From Rhodocollybia butyracea (Eukaryota; Basidiomycota; Agaricomycetes; Agaricales; Omphalotaceae), in assembly GCA_015501585.1 (NCBI GenBank), contig JADNRY010000146.1, positions 62,001 to 126,000 of the forward strand: DNA of 64,000 nt, in the 5' to 3' direction. The position numbers were made by a program, and so were the translations under genes. The notes under the pieces were generated by a model. The model was not told the origin of the DNA, did no database searches, and worked only from the letters and a program-made list of their open reading frames with translations. This document shows, in pieces, positions 32,371 to 43,132 of this stretch; positions within the stretch are counted from its first letter, which is position 1, and each line of letters begins with the position of its first letter.

Positions 32371-33124
32371 GATTGAAAGGGGCTAGGTGATTTTGCCGTG
32401 CAGCCGGTGCGTGGTGCGTGCGGGTGCGTGCACGCACCTACTGATGCGTGTTGCACGGTGCGTGCAAATGTATATCACAGACTCAATTTTAACTCCAGAC
32501 TCAGCAAGAAATATGTATTCGTCGGTAATATTAATGAGCTTGCGGCAGTTGACAAGGTCCTAAAGGTAATTCTACACAAATTTTATTAGGAATAGGACAG
32601 TCATTACACACTTCACGCAATACTCGCACGCACCCGGCATCACTTGCACGCACTTGGCATCACTTGCACGGCACCACTTGCACGCACCCCTCGAAATGAT
32701 GCGAGGGTGCGTGCAGCTTGTGATGGCGGGTGCGTGCAAGTGATGGCAGGTGCGTGCAAATTGCAACCTGCACATACTTACTTGTCAGGTACGCATCTAT
32801 ACTCTTTCCTTACAAGTAGTACCTTATGTGCCCAGTGCAGGCCAATTTATGTTTTACTATAATAATAGGTACTTAGAGGGATACTTACAATATATATATA
32901 GTACTATCTGCCTTGTAAGTATGGACCAGCTTCTTGGAGCTGAACAAATGGTAATATTTACACTACTACTTCAAACAATGAAGTGTAATTGGTAGTCTGA
33001 GTAGCTCGGCCCGGCCAATATGCACGCACTTGCACGCACCACGCACCGCGTTTGCACGCATTGCACGCACCTAGCACGCACCACGCATGGGGTGCACGGC
33101 AAAATATATGTGCCGGATTGAAAG
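32371..33124. mobile_element. 736-bp MITE-like element with 9-bp target duplication
   Basis: The direct repeat GATTGAAAG occurs at 32371-32379 and 33116-33124. Between them the ends are inverted: the left end has GGC, seven bases, then TTTTGCCGTGCA, and the right end has the same on the other strand (GGC, seven bases, TTTTGCCGTGCA). Both ends continue in GGTGCGTGCA-type subterminal repeats, which also cluster at 32600-32760. No transposase frame is present. A 9-bp duplication fits Mutator-like or KDZ-type DNA transposons. I cannot choose between them. It inserted 270 nt downstream of the 7TM gene. Confidence 0.65.
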
Positions 33125-33319
33125 CATCTCATACTCAGGAACTAACCGAGCCACGAGCAAGCAAAAAAAAATTCCCCGAGATCGATTACACCGCTACGTA
33201 GTGTTCGCTCAGGGAGCTTAAAGATGAAATAGTAGAGTTGGAGGATCAAAGTATACACTGTTGTACAAGTAGAAAGAGCCCGTGACCTTCTCATGGAGTT
33301 TATCATGTTTGATTGTTTA

Positions 33320-36300
33320 TCATCTTGGTCTCCACCGTTCTGCCCAATTTATCAATGCTTCAGAAGATCCACTGCCTATCTCAACAATATGGCATGTCGG
33401 CGAACAAACCACCATCTGAGTCTTGGCCTCCTCATCTGTCAACGACGAGAGCTTTCTCAAATCAAGAACGTGTCCTGGTCCCATGTGCAACATACTTACA
33501 GTCTCGCTTCTACGTTGTTTTCGAGGGTAAATAGAGCGTATGAGCTGTGTCAGGAGTATGAGACTTTTGCGAGGTACCGTCACGAGGAAAGCCCGAAGGG
33601 AAGGTCGAATTATTATCCCCTCGTTTGGCGGTGAGAGACATGAGGTTTTGATCACTTCTGTGTCTCCATCCACGATGAATATAAGTTCAGTATCACCTAA
33701 GTAGATATTAAAATGTGCCCAATTCTGAGATTTGGTGGTAATTACCTGGAATGGGTACGATAGACTGTCCCAGACTATATGTGCCGATCCGTCCACCGGC
33801 ATAGAGGAATTGAGATAGCGAGAAAAGGCTAGGGTCACTCTCTGTGTTCAAATTCTGGGAGGCGAATATTGCCGGTGGGTCAAAGTTGAACCGCGTGCAA
33901 AAGGATTCATACAACTTCTCGTCCTGTTCTACCGCTTAAGTACAGAAATCATCAGTTTCTTATATCACATGCAAAATTTCATTAGCTTACTTCTCCTCGA
34001 AAGAGTGGTATAAATATTGCGCTGATGTCCGAACTGGCACCAGAATATTGCATCCCCACGTGTGGTAAACACCTGTATCCTTGTGTTGCTTCGAGTGTCT
34101 TCAACTCCGTTGGGGGTACTTAGCCTAGTAGTGTTGCAACCAACTTGAAAATCCAGCATAACCCCGGCGCGCTCGAAATCTGCTACTACCCCGGATTCTC
34201 TTGTCATACCACAGAGTACTAGGGGTATTGGTGCTATATCGCGTCTTGCGCGCTCAAAGACGTATGCCACCGCAGTCTCAACGCGATGAACGGACAACAT
34301 ATCTATTATGACAAAATCTGGCTTGTTGGAAAAGGCCCTCGAGTTGTTAACTATCGCGTTCTCAAGGATGGGATTGTAGCAAAAACTTTGTAAAGGTAGT
34401 TAGCATCTCGTACGGAAACTTGATGAGTGCACTTACAGAGATATCCCCTGAGAGTAACCACCCGCACGTCTATGCCGGAGTGGACACTGTCTGCCTGGAG
34501 GTTTAAAAAAAATGAAGAATTTTCGGATGGTGGACTGTGAGTTTTTGCGTTTTGGGTGTCACTTTGCGGTTTGTCAGACTCGCCTACAACTTTTAACTGA
34601 TAGTTTTTGTTCCACCCCGTCTCCAAGTCCACCATCTGTCCTGTTTTAGGGCGCTATAAAGGTGCATACGGTCATTATTGTGCAATAATCATGAACTATA
34701 GTGCGGTACTTACAGAATCAATAAAACCGTAAATAAGATAGACCACAGTTGCTACGGCTATGCCGATTCCCAGACCTTCGGCAAATCCCAAAAAGGTGCA
34801 AGCAATGAGTGTGGATATAACGGTATTCCATTCTAGAACCGTCAATGTCTTAGAAGATTCCCATACCGCACCAAAGAGAAGCTCAAGGCCCAGGAAGACC
34901 ACGATTGCAGCTGCAAGTATGGTCGGAACATAAGGGAGTAGAAGGCTTGACGTGAGGAGAAGTCCAAATGTTAAAAGAATGACTATGGCCGCCTCAAAGC
35001 GGCCACCGTGTGCGCGAATGAAGAAAATTGAGTATGAGTATTGCTAAAGGAAACGGATTGGCTTAGTTATTCATAGATATAACATATACTCTCTTACCAG
35101 GATATTAGGAACAGACCCTGTTATGCCTGAGAGTATATTGGCTGCACCTTGTCCAACAAAATTCGCGATTCATATTGTATGAGACATCAAGCTGAACGCT
35201 AAAGCTGGAATAAAGGCTGAGGGATTCATAACACTGATGATAACCAGCAGGACGATATTTGTGGTGGCACTCTTCATCCCGCGCCACTCGACGCTGGAAA
35301 AGTCAAACAGCTTCCAATAATTCCATGTGTTCACAACTTCACTCCCCGACACGGTTCCACCCATATCAAAGAGCCAACCATTAGTGACGAGAGATCTATG
35401 CGGATACTGTCTTGCTCCGACTACAGTCCAGAATATTGCAGGAATGGTTATCAGGAAAAGTGGCACATAGTAATCATTTTGAATGAACCCTCGTGTCCAG
35501 CGGTTTAGCTTCTGAGAACGAGTGGATACCGAGAGAAAAAAGGGTGGAAGAAAGTTGCAGCCAACAGAGGAAGATGTGAACCCCGGAATAGGACGGACTT
35601 GGTGGAAGAGAAGGTAAGAGGAGGCGACGTTGGTGGAAGGGTCAAGCCTAGGCCCAAGATGAATAACGATAGACCAATACTACCAACTGCACCTGTAAGA
35701 ACGGTGCGAGGAGATGAGTAACCTTTTCAACAGGTTCAGGTCACCATGAAGTGCGAAACTGATGCATATTGGACCAGACATACCAAATTTCCGAGTTTGA
35801 GAGCCCCAAGGATCACGAGAACTGAACCAGTCAAAAGGCTAGTGAGCGCATACGCTGCCATAACCGTCGGTATCAAAGAGGGCTCTGATCACCCAGTTCA
35901 GCTCGAATATCATTAGCTATTCCTCGAAGGAAGGGGAGAATTTCAACTAGCATTGTGCCTATTCCTCCGGAGAAGCGTGACCACCGAATGTAGTGACTAT
36001 TTGAGATGTTATGGTGCTGCAACGGGAGCACTAATGAGCGGCACAACGGTGAGCTTATGATTGAACCAGCACCTCATGATAAACAACGAGATACCCTGTA
36101 GGCGTATCGATTGAAAGACAGAGCCAGGACCGCCATCCGATCCACTTGGAAAGACGAGCAAGCCAACAGAGACTGCGAGGCGAAGTAAACAGTGGAATGC
36201 GTTGTGAAAATAGAGTCAACTACCTGCGTCGAGGATGTTGAATAAGGTTCCAAGCGCTACCGCAGGTACCGCGCGATATAGTGTTTTTGTGAAATTTAAG

Positions 36301-36440
36301 GTACAGTACCCGAAACGAGGTTTGAGCATGTCGGTAGAGGCTCTCGCCAACCAAGTAGTGAACGGATTGTCGCTATATGTGCTCAAGAAGCAACCAATCT
36401 CCGCGTGAGGAGACAGAAGTTGACTGATGATAAAATAAAG
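33320..36440 (-). pseudogene. SulP/SLC26-type transporter, decayed (VSB1/YGR125W-like subgroup)
   Basis: In transcription order the pieces are: AVPAVALGTLFNILDA and SVGLLVFPSGS (first membrane segments); TITSQIVTTFGGHA; GGIGTMLVEILPFLRGIAND; SLIPTVMAAYALTSLLTGSV; PRTVLTGAVGSIGLSLFILG; VPLFLITIPAIFWTVVGARQ; INPSAFIPALAF-like and NFVGQGAANILSGITGSVPN; further helices around LLLPYVPTILAAAIVVFLGL; and a STAS domain (FVIIDMLSVHRVETAVAYVF; IQVFTTRGDAIFWCQ). The C-terminal region is of the kind that follows STAS in fungal homologues (IFIVDGDTEVI). The order fits a full-length family member. Decay is visible: one base is missing near 35972, another near 35877, and an in-frame TGA lies near 35176 inside the conserved loop. 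One or two further joins do not keep frame. No convincing ATG was found, so the 5' end is approximate. Confidence 0.7.
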
Positions 36441-37541
36441 ATGAGATGAACTCCGGATCGGAGTTGCTGAGTGGTGCTCAAAAGAAAGGAATATACTTAT
36501 TGGGGCAAATATATATACTGTACAGCCGGAAGCAGCAGTTCTGGTAACATGTAACGAGGCCACCTGAACTTTTAATTTTTACACTTCCTAACATGTAATA
36601 ACAGAGCTCCCCAAGAGCGTCGTACGCATGAGATTATGTAGCGAAGGCGCCCATGAAAAAATGGAACCATAGCACAGCTTATCCCCCAGGGCCGTAGAGT
36701 CCATACAGTAACTCTACGACACCCTCAAACGTGTATGGATGCCTCAAAAGGAGAAATGGTTTCCTAGAACACAACGACCATATGTCTAGCCAACTTACTC
36801 TATGAGATGGCTCATGCCATATTGAAGCAGGAAGGTGCACTACAATGTGTAATCGACGATCGTGCCAGTAGCAATAAGAAGAGTAATGAAAACTAGTGTT
36901 GTCCTCGTTCATTGCTGTCTGAATCTTGTCTGGCAGGGAGGACTGCGAGGGAGCCGGGCGGCCGGGAAATTGAAGTTAAACCTACCACGAACCTTCGACC
37001 TAAGAAAATACCTGTCAAATTATTTCTGTAATCTTCCTTCGACTCTACTTGAGACCAACATACTCACCGAAATGCAACCGAAATGAGGTACCATATAATA
37101 CAATTTCAATTTCAATTTGGAAATCGATTTAAATTTTGGTCAATAGTGTATATATAGTACTACTGAGCGGAATCCATACACTCAGCCTATAGGTATTATA
37201 ACCGATGGGTGAGTTGGGCCTAGCATGCGTAACTCATGCGCCAATGCCCAAGTGAGTATTTATTTCAAAAACCTTGCATCAACAACTTGGTGAGAAGTTA
37301 CATTCATCTTTACTATTCAGTCAGGAGTTGATTACTCGTTGTATTTGAGATGCCTAGCCTAGTAGTAAGCATCACTCGTCAAAAGCAACAACGCAGCCCG
37401 GGGACTCAAACATTCAATATTCGATGGCCATATACGGTTGATCCTAGAGTTAGGAACACCGCGTGGTTATGTGTTACATATGTACAAGATATACCACAGC
37501 TATGAGCAATTCGCAACATCCCTCCGACATTTATGGTCTGT
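36441..37541. other. Intergenic
   Basis: This is the 5' flank of the transporter remnant and the 3' flank of the endoglucanase. A minus-strand frame at 36679-36912 has no recognisable content. A GC-rich tract lies near 36935-36965. Nothing else was seen. Confidence 0.4.
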
Positions 37542-39956
37542 TTAAGATGGTATACACTGGAAGAAATAACTATTAAAAGATGTATCAGTACACCGAAACG
37601 AAATCAGACTGGAGATACTGACGGGTTCGAATCGACGCAGGTTGAGCCGGATGCGCAAACTGTAGGACCAGTCCAGCCAATACCACCACTAAATGGGGTG
37701 CATTTGTCTCCAGTAAGTCATTCGACATAGCAATAGGCTCACCATTGACCGAAAACGGTCTGGGTGGCGGCAGGAGCAGTACTGGTTGTAGTACTAGTGC
37801 CAGTGCCAGTACCAGTACCAGTACCGGTACCACTGGTGCCAGTGCTAAGATCGGTATCGATGTTACTCACTGAGAACTATTTCACATATATGAAAACGCA
37901 CGGTAGGCTGGACACTCCGCTGACTTTCAGGTCTGGATCGAGTTCGGTCAGGTGCGAATAGATCAGGGTGTGGATCACTTACCAGCCAGGATGATCTGAT
38001 CCTGGATCACAGCTTGCCAAACAGTCGTGTATCCACTGAATGAGTCGTATTGTGCTCAGCAAAGAGGTCAATCCATTGAAGGAAGGTTGAACACTTACTC
38101 TGCAGTCCCTTCCAAGTTGATCCCACCAGGCTCAAGACTACCGACCGTGGTTCCACAGCAGGCAGAGGCTGTTCCCCAGACTAAGAACAAGGTTTAGCAC
38201 ATTTATTTATCACCGCCTTTGATACATACTAGGTCCTGCGGCCCATGCGCTCCATCCTGGTTAAAAAGAACCTTCAGTTACATGCTTCGCGACATGGCTA
38301 TTGAAGAGCCACGAACCAATGTACACGTCGTTCGCCGTGAGGTATTGAATCATTTGAGGGAGAAGCTATAATAGAGGGTAGTTTTGAGAACGCGAGGTAT
38401 AGGCTAGTAGAAAGAGCAGGATATACCTCAAGGCATGTGGGGTCATTGGATCCACCGAACTCACTAACGACAGCTCTACAAGGGTAATTCATGAGCTGCG
38501 ATCTGTTAGGATAAAACGGGAAATGATCGTACTTGAGATTGTTCTCCTGAAGCCAAGTCGTAAGAGCGGCAAGGTTGGTATCGGCTTGTCAAGATGTTTA
38601 TAATGAGCGTAGCTAGACGACTGGTTTCCTCTCACCAGGTTGAGTACATGTGTCATGACTGCCCGAGAAATCAGAATCTGTACAACATAAGCGTCAGCTG
38701 CATCTTCATTTCTTGTGCGAGGACGACGAGGTACCGAGGTATTCATGAATGTCAATGGCGGTGTTGTTCAAAGGGTCAACGATCTGGTTAAGCCAGTCAC
38801 TCGAAGGATCGTCGTTTTCACCAGTTACTTGTGTCCATGAGTGGCCTCCCGTGAAGCCGTTTCCAGGTGCGAGGATGAGCTGTTGTGCACCAGTCGATCG
38901 AATTCCATTGATAGCCGCTTGATCGTTTTGCAGAATTAATGAAGTAGCCTTGAAATGCGAAGATCATCGTGAGTAAGAGGGTTGAGAGTGTCACAAAAAG
39001 CGCGGGGATAACGAACCATGTCATGAGGCTCATTGTTGATCCCGAATACAACGTTGGGGTTGTTGACGAAGCGGTTGGCGAGCTCGGTCCAGAAGGTTTG
39101 GAACTGTGCGGTTGTGGCTGCGTTTGGATCAGTGGTATCTCCGATGATCTATCGAAATAAGGAGAGGTTTAACCGAAAGATCAAAGGGGTACTGGTGCAA
39201 ACTTACGCTTCCGCTGTTGGGCTGGTCAGAAGGATCGCTAAAGATAGACCGAGGGTCAATTTAAAATAGACTATCTGAATGCAATTATCGCACTTGTATC
39301 TCTACAGATGGTATTCAGTCGACATTATCACCTGTAACTCGAGGAAAATTAAGCTAACCATGTAGTTATGAGGATCAATCAATGCATATTTTCCTTTGGT
39401 GACCGTGATATAGTTGATAGCAGCTTCGAATTCACTAAAGTACTAATGCCGGGAGTCATTTCGATATCGTGTCCCAACAACGGTAAAGGATAATGCTCAC
39501 AGTCTCATTGAAAGTGCTCCCGAGGCCAGTAGCGATAGGGCACATGCGCTCCATGAGGAAAGTCACCCGGAAGAAATTGACTGAAAAGCAGTCAGTCAGT
39601 CGTAAAGAAGATGTTGAACGACTTGACTTTGGTTCGTGTCGACCCATGTATCTACAGTGTCCTGTAACACGAATAAGCGCATGTAGCAGGACAATGCTTT
39701 CGAAGGGGACCCACCTCATTGATAAAGGCGTATTGGACGCCAAACTCTCCAGGAAGTCCAGTCCCAGGTGTCCCGAACACACCAAATTCACCGCCAGACT
39801 GGACACCGAATTTCAGCTCTTGGAGTAATCGATGACACGGAGGTCACCTACTTCATTGACACCTGCGTAAAGAATTGTAGCCCCTGCGGACGCTGCGATG
39901 AGCGCCACAGCAAGAGCGGATTGGACGACGACCCGTAACCGTTGAGTCAAGAACAT
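37542..39956 (-). CDS. GH5 subfamily 5 endo-beta-1,4-glucanase with C-terminal CBM1 (447 aa)
   Basis: Twenty exons join in frame from ATG 39956 to TAA 37544-37542. The signal peptide is MFLTQRLRVVVQSALAVALI then AASAGA. The GH5_5 catalytic domain follows: YAGVNESGGEFGVFGTPGTG, FFRVTFLMERM, INYITVTKGKYALIDPHNYM, then an 8-nt exon at 39301-39294 supplying RY and part of N, and GDTTDPNAATTAQFQTFWTE. The motif INNEPHDM holds the acid/base Glu, HEYLDSDFSGSHDTCTQP holds the conserved His, AVVSEFGG holds the nucleophile Glu, and IGWSAWAAGP the substrate Trp. A Gly/Thr linker (GTSGTGTGTGTGTGTSTTT) leads to a CBM1 (VFGQCGGIGWTGPTVCASGS, TCVDSNPYFFQC) with its cysteines. The last five CBM residues come from the last exon (37569-37542). 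It would cleave cellulose outside the cell. All catalytic residues are present. Confidence 0.9.
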
Positions 39957-41415
39957 GATTTTGGAATGAGACAAAAGTTGACCAAAAAAAGGCTTTTATA
40001 TAATCCCAGAGGTTCGTACGTGTCACTGCATAGCGACCTGACGGGAAATTTTCGGAGCCTGCGTTATGTTTCTTTTTTTGACCACAGATGCGCGAACGCA
40101 GAAACTCAGTTTCCAGTTCTTCTTTGCGGGTGTGTGCTAATTAAAGCGTGAGGATTAACAGCAGCTCTGTCTCGGAAAAATCGCCCAAAATAAAGATTTT
40201 AAAGAGATCTCGGTCATAAGCCATTTTACTGATGCGCTTATCAAATGAGATTATCCGACAGTGTAAGATGCATGTCCAGTTTAGGATACCTTCGGAGAAT
40301 CATCGTTGGTGTTATGAGCTTATAGCATGATGATTGCTTGACGACGGAGAATAGTAGTGGAGCAGCGTGATTCATTTCCTGACGTATTGTATAATCGTAA
40401 ATGTTCTTACAGGGACCGAGGAACGGAAAAACTAAATGCACCAGTATCGCGAAGCATTGAGATGGAAAAGCTAAACGTGCAGCCGTGTTCTAGTGTCAAG
40501 AGCCCTTTTGACAGAGGCATAAACAACCCCAGCGTGCCAGACTGGCTGCCAGTGGTTGTAGATGATTTTGAACGCGTCACAATTGCCTAAAAACACTCAA
40601 TATGTGACTTTTCGTTAACGAAGTTTCTCATTCGCTTACCTCAGATAATTGTATGCAAGTATTATCCAGCTACGGCAAAATTTCGGGTTGCTTTGCGAAT
40701 ATGTACTTCAAGTCGTTATCAAAGCAATATACCAACGCGTTAAACGATTTGCGGACCATGATGTCCATCTCTCAACAAGGGTGAACATAGCACCAGCCAT
40801 GACGCGGACGGACGAGACCGGGATGAGCACGGAAGTTCGAGGATGAGCTAGCATTCGCTACTGCCACCGAGAATTATCGATTAGGGTTTCACAGCATCTA
40901 AAAGGTCGAGCTCACTTAGTATCGCTTACAGGTCTATCTTCAGCCACCTGCTAAAATTTTCGCCACTACATCGTCCACCGTGTGCAGAGCGTCGCTATGT
41001 CATTGGATGGATTTGAAGGAAGATTTGAAGGAAGATGAAGTGGAACGTTGACGATGAGTCACGTATAATCCACGGTTTGAGACTCTGGCCTAGAAGGAGC
41101 ATTCTGATAGCAGTGATGTGTCAAGCAGCCGTTCTGTGCAAGTAGTAGTGGTAGACGCAGTTAGCAGCAGCAGCAGCAGCAGCAAGTGCGGACACGGAAA
41201 GCGATTACCAAAAAAAAGTTTATAAACCGGGATAATCGGACCGACCGGAAATAGGGCCCCGGCACGTTTGCTAAGATGAATCAAAATCGCTCAAACGGGC
41301 TCCATTTTGCTTGACAGGGACATTTGCTCAAACATACTCAAATATACCTTGAGCCTGCCTCTTTTTTGCTTACTTTCAAGGGACAAAACAAGACCAGTGA
41401 CGCTCAGTAAGTATA
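39957..41415. other. Intergenic
   Basis: The endoglucanase promoter lies at the start, with a TATATAAAAG motif on the minus strand near 39993-40002. Frames at 39942-40151, 40357-40590 and 40649-40846 have no recognisable content. A (AGC)7 microsatellite lies at 41163-41183. No gene called. Confidence 0.45.
41163..41183. repeat. (AGC)7 microsatellite
   Basis: Seven perfect AGC units in non-coding DNA. Confidence 0.9.
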
Positions 41416-43132
41416 TCATTGCTCTGTATATCCTGGTGGTATCTCCATCGGAAATTCCGATTCAAGTGCGCTCTCTCCCGTAAGTCTCAAGCCACTATCT
41501 ATATGTACAGTAGGAACAGTTCGACCACCACTATCCGGCTGTCTTTCTCGCTGTTGACCGTGAAGTTGGTCCTGCATGATGACAAGGCGCTGCTGAAGTT
41601 TTATCATAAGCGCACTATCCGAATTAGCACCATCGGTGGAAGGGACGTTTTCGCCTTGTTAAATAAGTATTCAGCGTCATTAAGTCACGAACAAAAGACC
41701 CGAAAATTACCTGAGAGATGTACTTTGGAACTTGAAGACGGTAACATCAATCCTTCGTTGCTGGCAAAGTGGCTTGAACTTGGGATATCACGATAATCGA
41801 ATGAAGATGCGGCAGCTTGTATACTGAGCGTGCCAAGTCTGTTTCGTCTTGATCTCCTCCGCCACAAGATAATCGCCCCGATTGAGAGAAGCAAGATTGG
41901 AATAATAGAACCTAAGATGGCACCGATCAAGACTGCGGGGTGTTTCGTTTTATCGGATGATAGAGGTAGTGCGGTGGCGGGGGAGCTAGGGGAGCTGCCG
42001 GGGGATGTAGAGCTGGTGTTGGAGGATGAACTGAGCTGTGATGCAGTGGCATTGATATAAAAAAAATCGAGCTGCATTTGACTTGATGGGCTGATATTGA
42101 ACGACACAAGCATCGAGTGTGCTCCGAAATCTAGATCGCTAGCCGTGAATATGAGTTGGTTCGACGCATCCGAGCTTAATATCGGTACTTGAAACCCAAC
42201 AGGATTCTGTTTATCGACTTGATATACCCCATTGGCGAAGGGGTTATCATTCAATCCGAATAACCCTCCGTACATGGACAATGATGTTCCTGAAGATCCC
42301 AACGAGTCAGTATCAACGAACAGATCCAAGTAAATAAGGAGATTCACCATTGAACTCTATCGTGACATTGGAATGATTACCCGATAAAGTCTCAAAATCA
42401 TTTGTATCAAAGACCCAGCCTTGGGACTCGGGAAACGTGAGCATACTGTAATCCGTTACATTGTCAATAACTTGTGCCATTCCTGCTTGTAGAATATCCC
42501 CATCCTGCACGACAGGATTAGGCAAGCTCTCAAAGGTGAGATAGTCGAAAAACCAGCCCATGGTGCCCGGGAAGTTGGTAACAGCTACTTGCAGCACATG
42601 CTCCCCGAGTCCCGGTTGGAAAGCACTGCTGTCCTCACTTATACTAGTAACACTGCCCTGGACGACGCAAAAAAGACCATTGTTCGCGGGCCCATGATTT
42701 TGTCCCGGGTTCGCCGCGAGATTCCCCGTCTCTGGTGTTCCAATTCCAACGCCATCGAGTGAGCAATCGACTTGAGGCATAGTGTTCTCGATGTCTGCTG
42801 GATCCAACAACCCGCTCGCATCCAGCGTTCCGTATAATCCAAGAAATCCAGAACCTGGTGATCAGAGAAGGAAAAAGCTAAGTTGAAAGCTAATGCTTAG
42901 TAGTAATTAGTTATTAAAACATACCATTAAACCGAAACGTGAAACTAGCATTGTCCCTCGTCTCATGCAGCGTATTGTTGAATACAGGACCATTAGGCAG
43001 CAGACCCGTGGCGGCGTCCGGACCATTCGACTTTGCCAATTGTGTTGCGTTTAGTGTCAAAGGAGTCCACGATCCAGCTGAATAGTTGAACCGTGGATCC
43101 GCGTCATCGACCATAAACCATACGGTGGACAT
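41416..43132 (-). CDS. Single-pass membrane protein with two beta-type ectodomains
   Basis: The start is ATG 43132 (MSTVWFMVDDADPRFNYSAG). Introns follow FTFRFNG, TIEFNG and SSSSKVHLS. The ectodomain has two similar halves: a VDDADPRFNYSAGSWTPL start with FTFRFNGSGFLGLYGTLDAS, and a QVIDNVTDYSMLTFP start with NVTIEFNGTSLSMYGGLFG. Each ends in a strand-rich stretch (HVLQVAVTNFPGTMGWFFDY and HSMLVSFNISPSSQMQLDFF). A Ser/Pro linker follows. The membrane helix lies about 35 residues later (AVLIGAILGSIIPILLLSIG) with WRRRSRRNR as stop-transfer, then a cytoplasmic tail with a short coiled coil (LMIKLQQRLVIMQDQLHGQQ). It is the standard Agaricomycete layout also seen at 1-779. No clear cleavable signal peptide precedes the first domain, which is common in this family. 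Function unknown. Confidence 0.82.

Noticed and set aside
37604..37640. Apparent loss of the last aromatic residue and cysteine of the CBM1 (frame ending NPSVSPV then TGA).
   Set aside because: A standard GT-AG intron from 37622 to 37570 joins the frame to a 28-nt exon that supplies YFFQC and a stop, which restores the normal CBM1 end.
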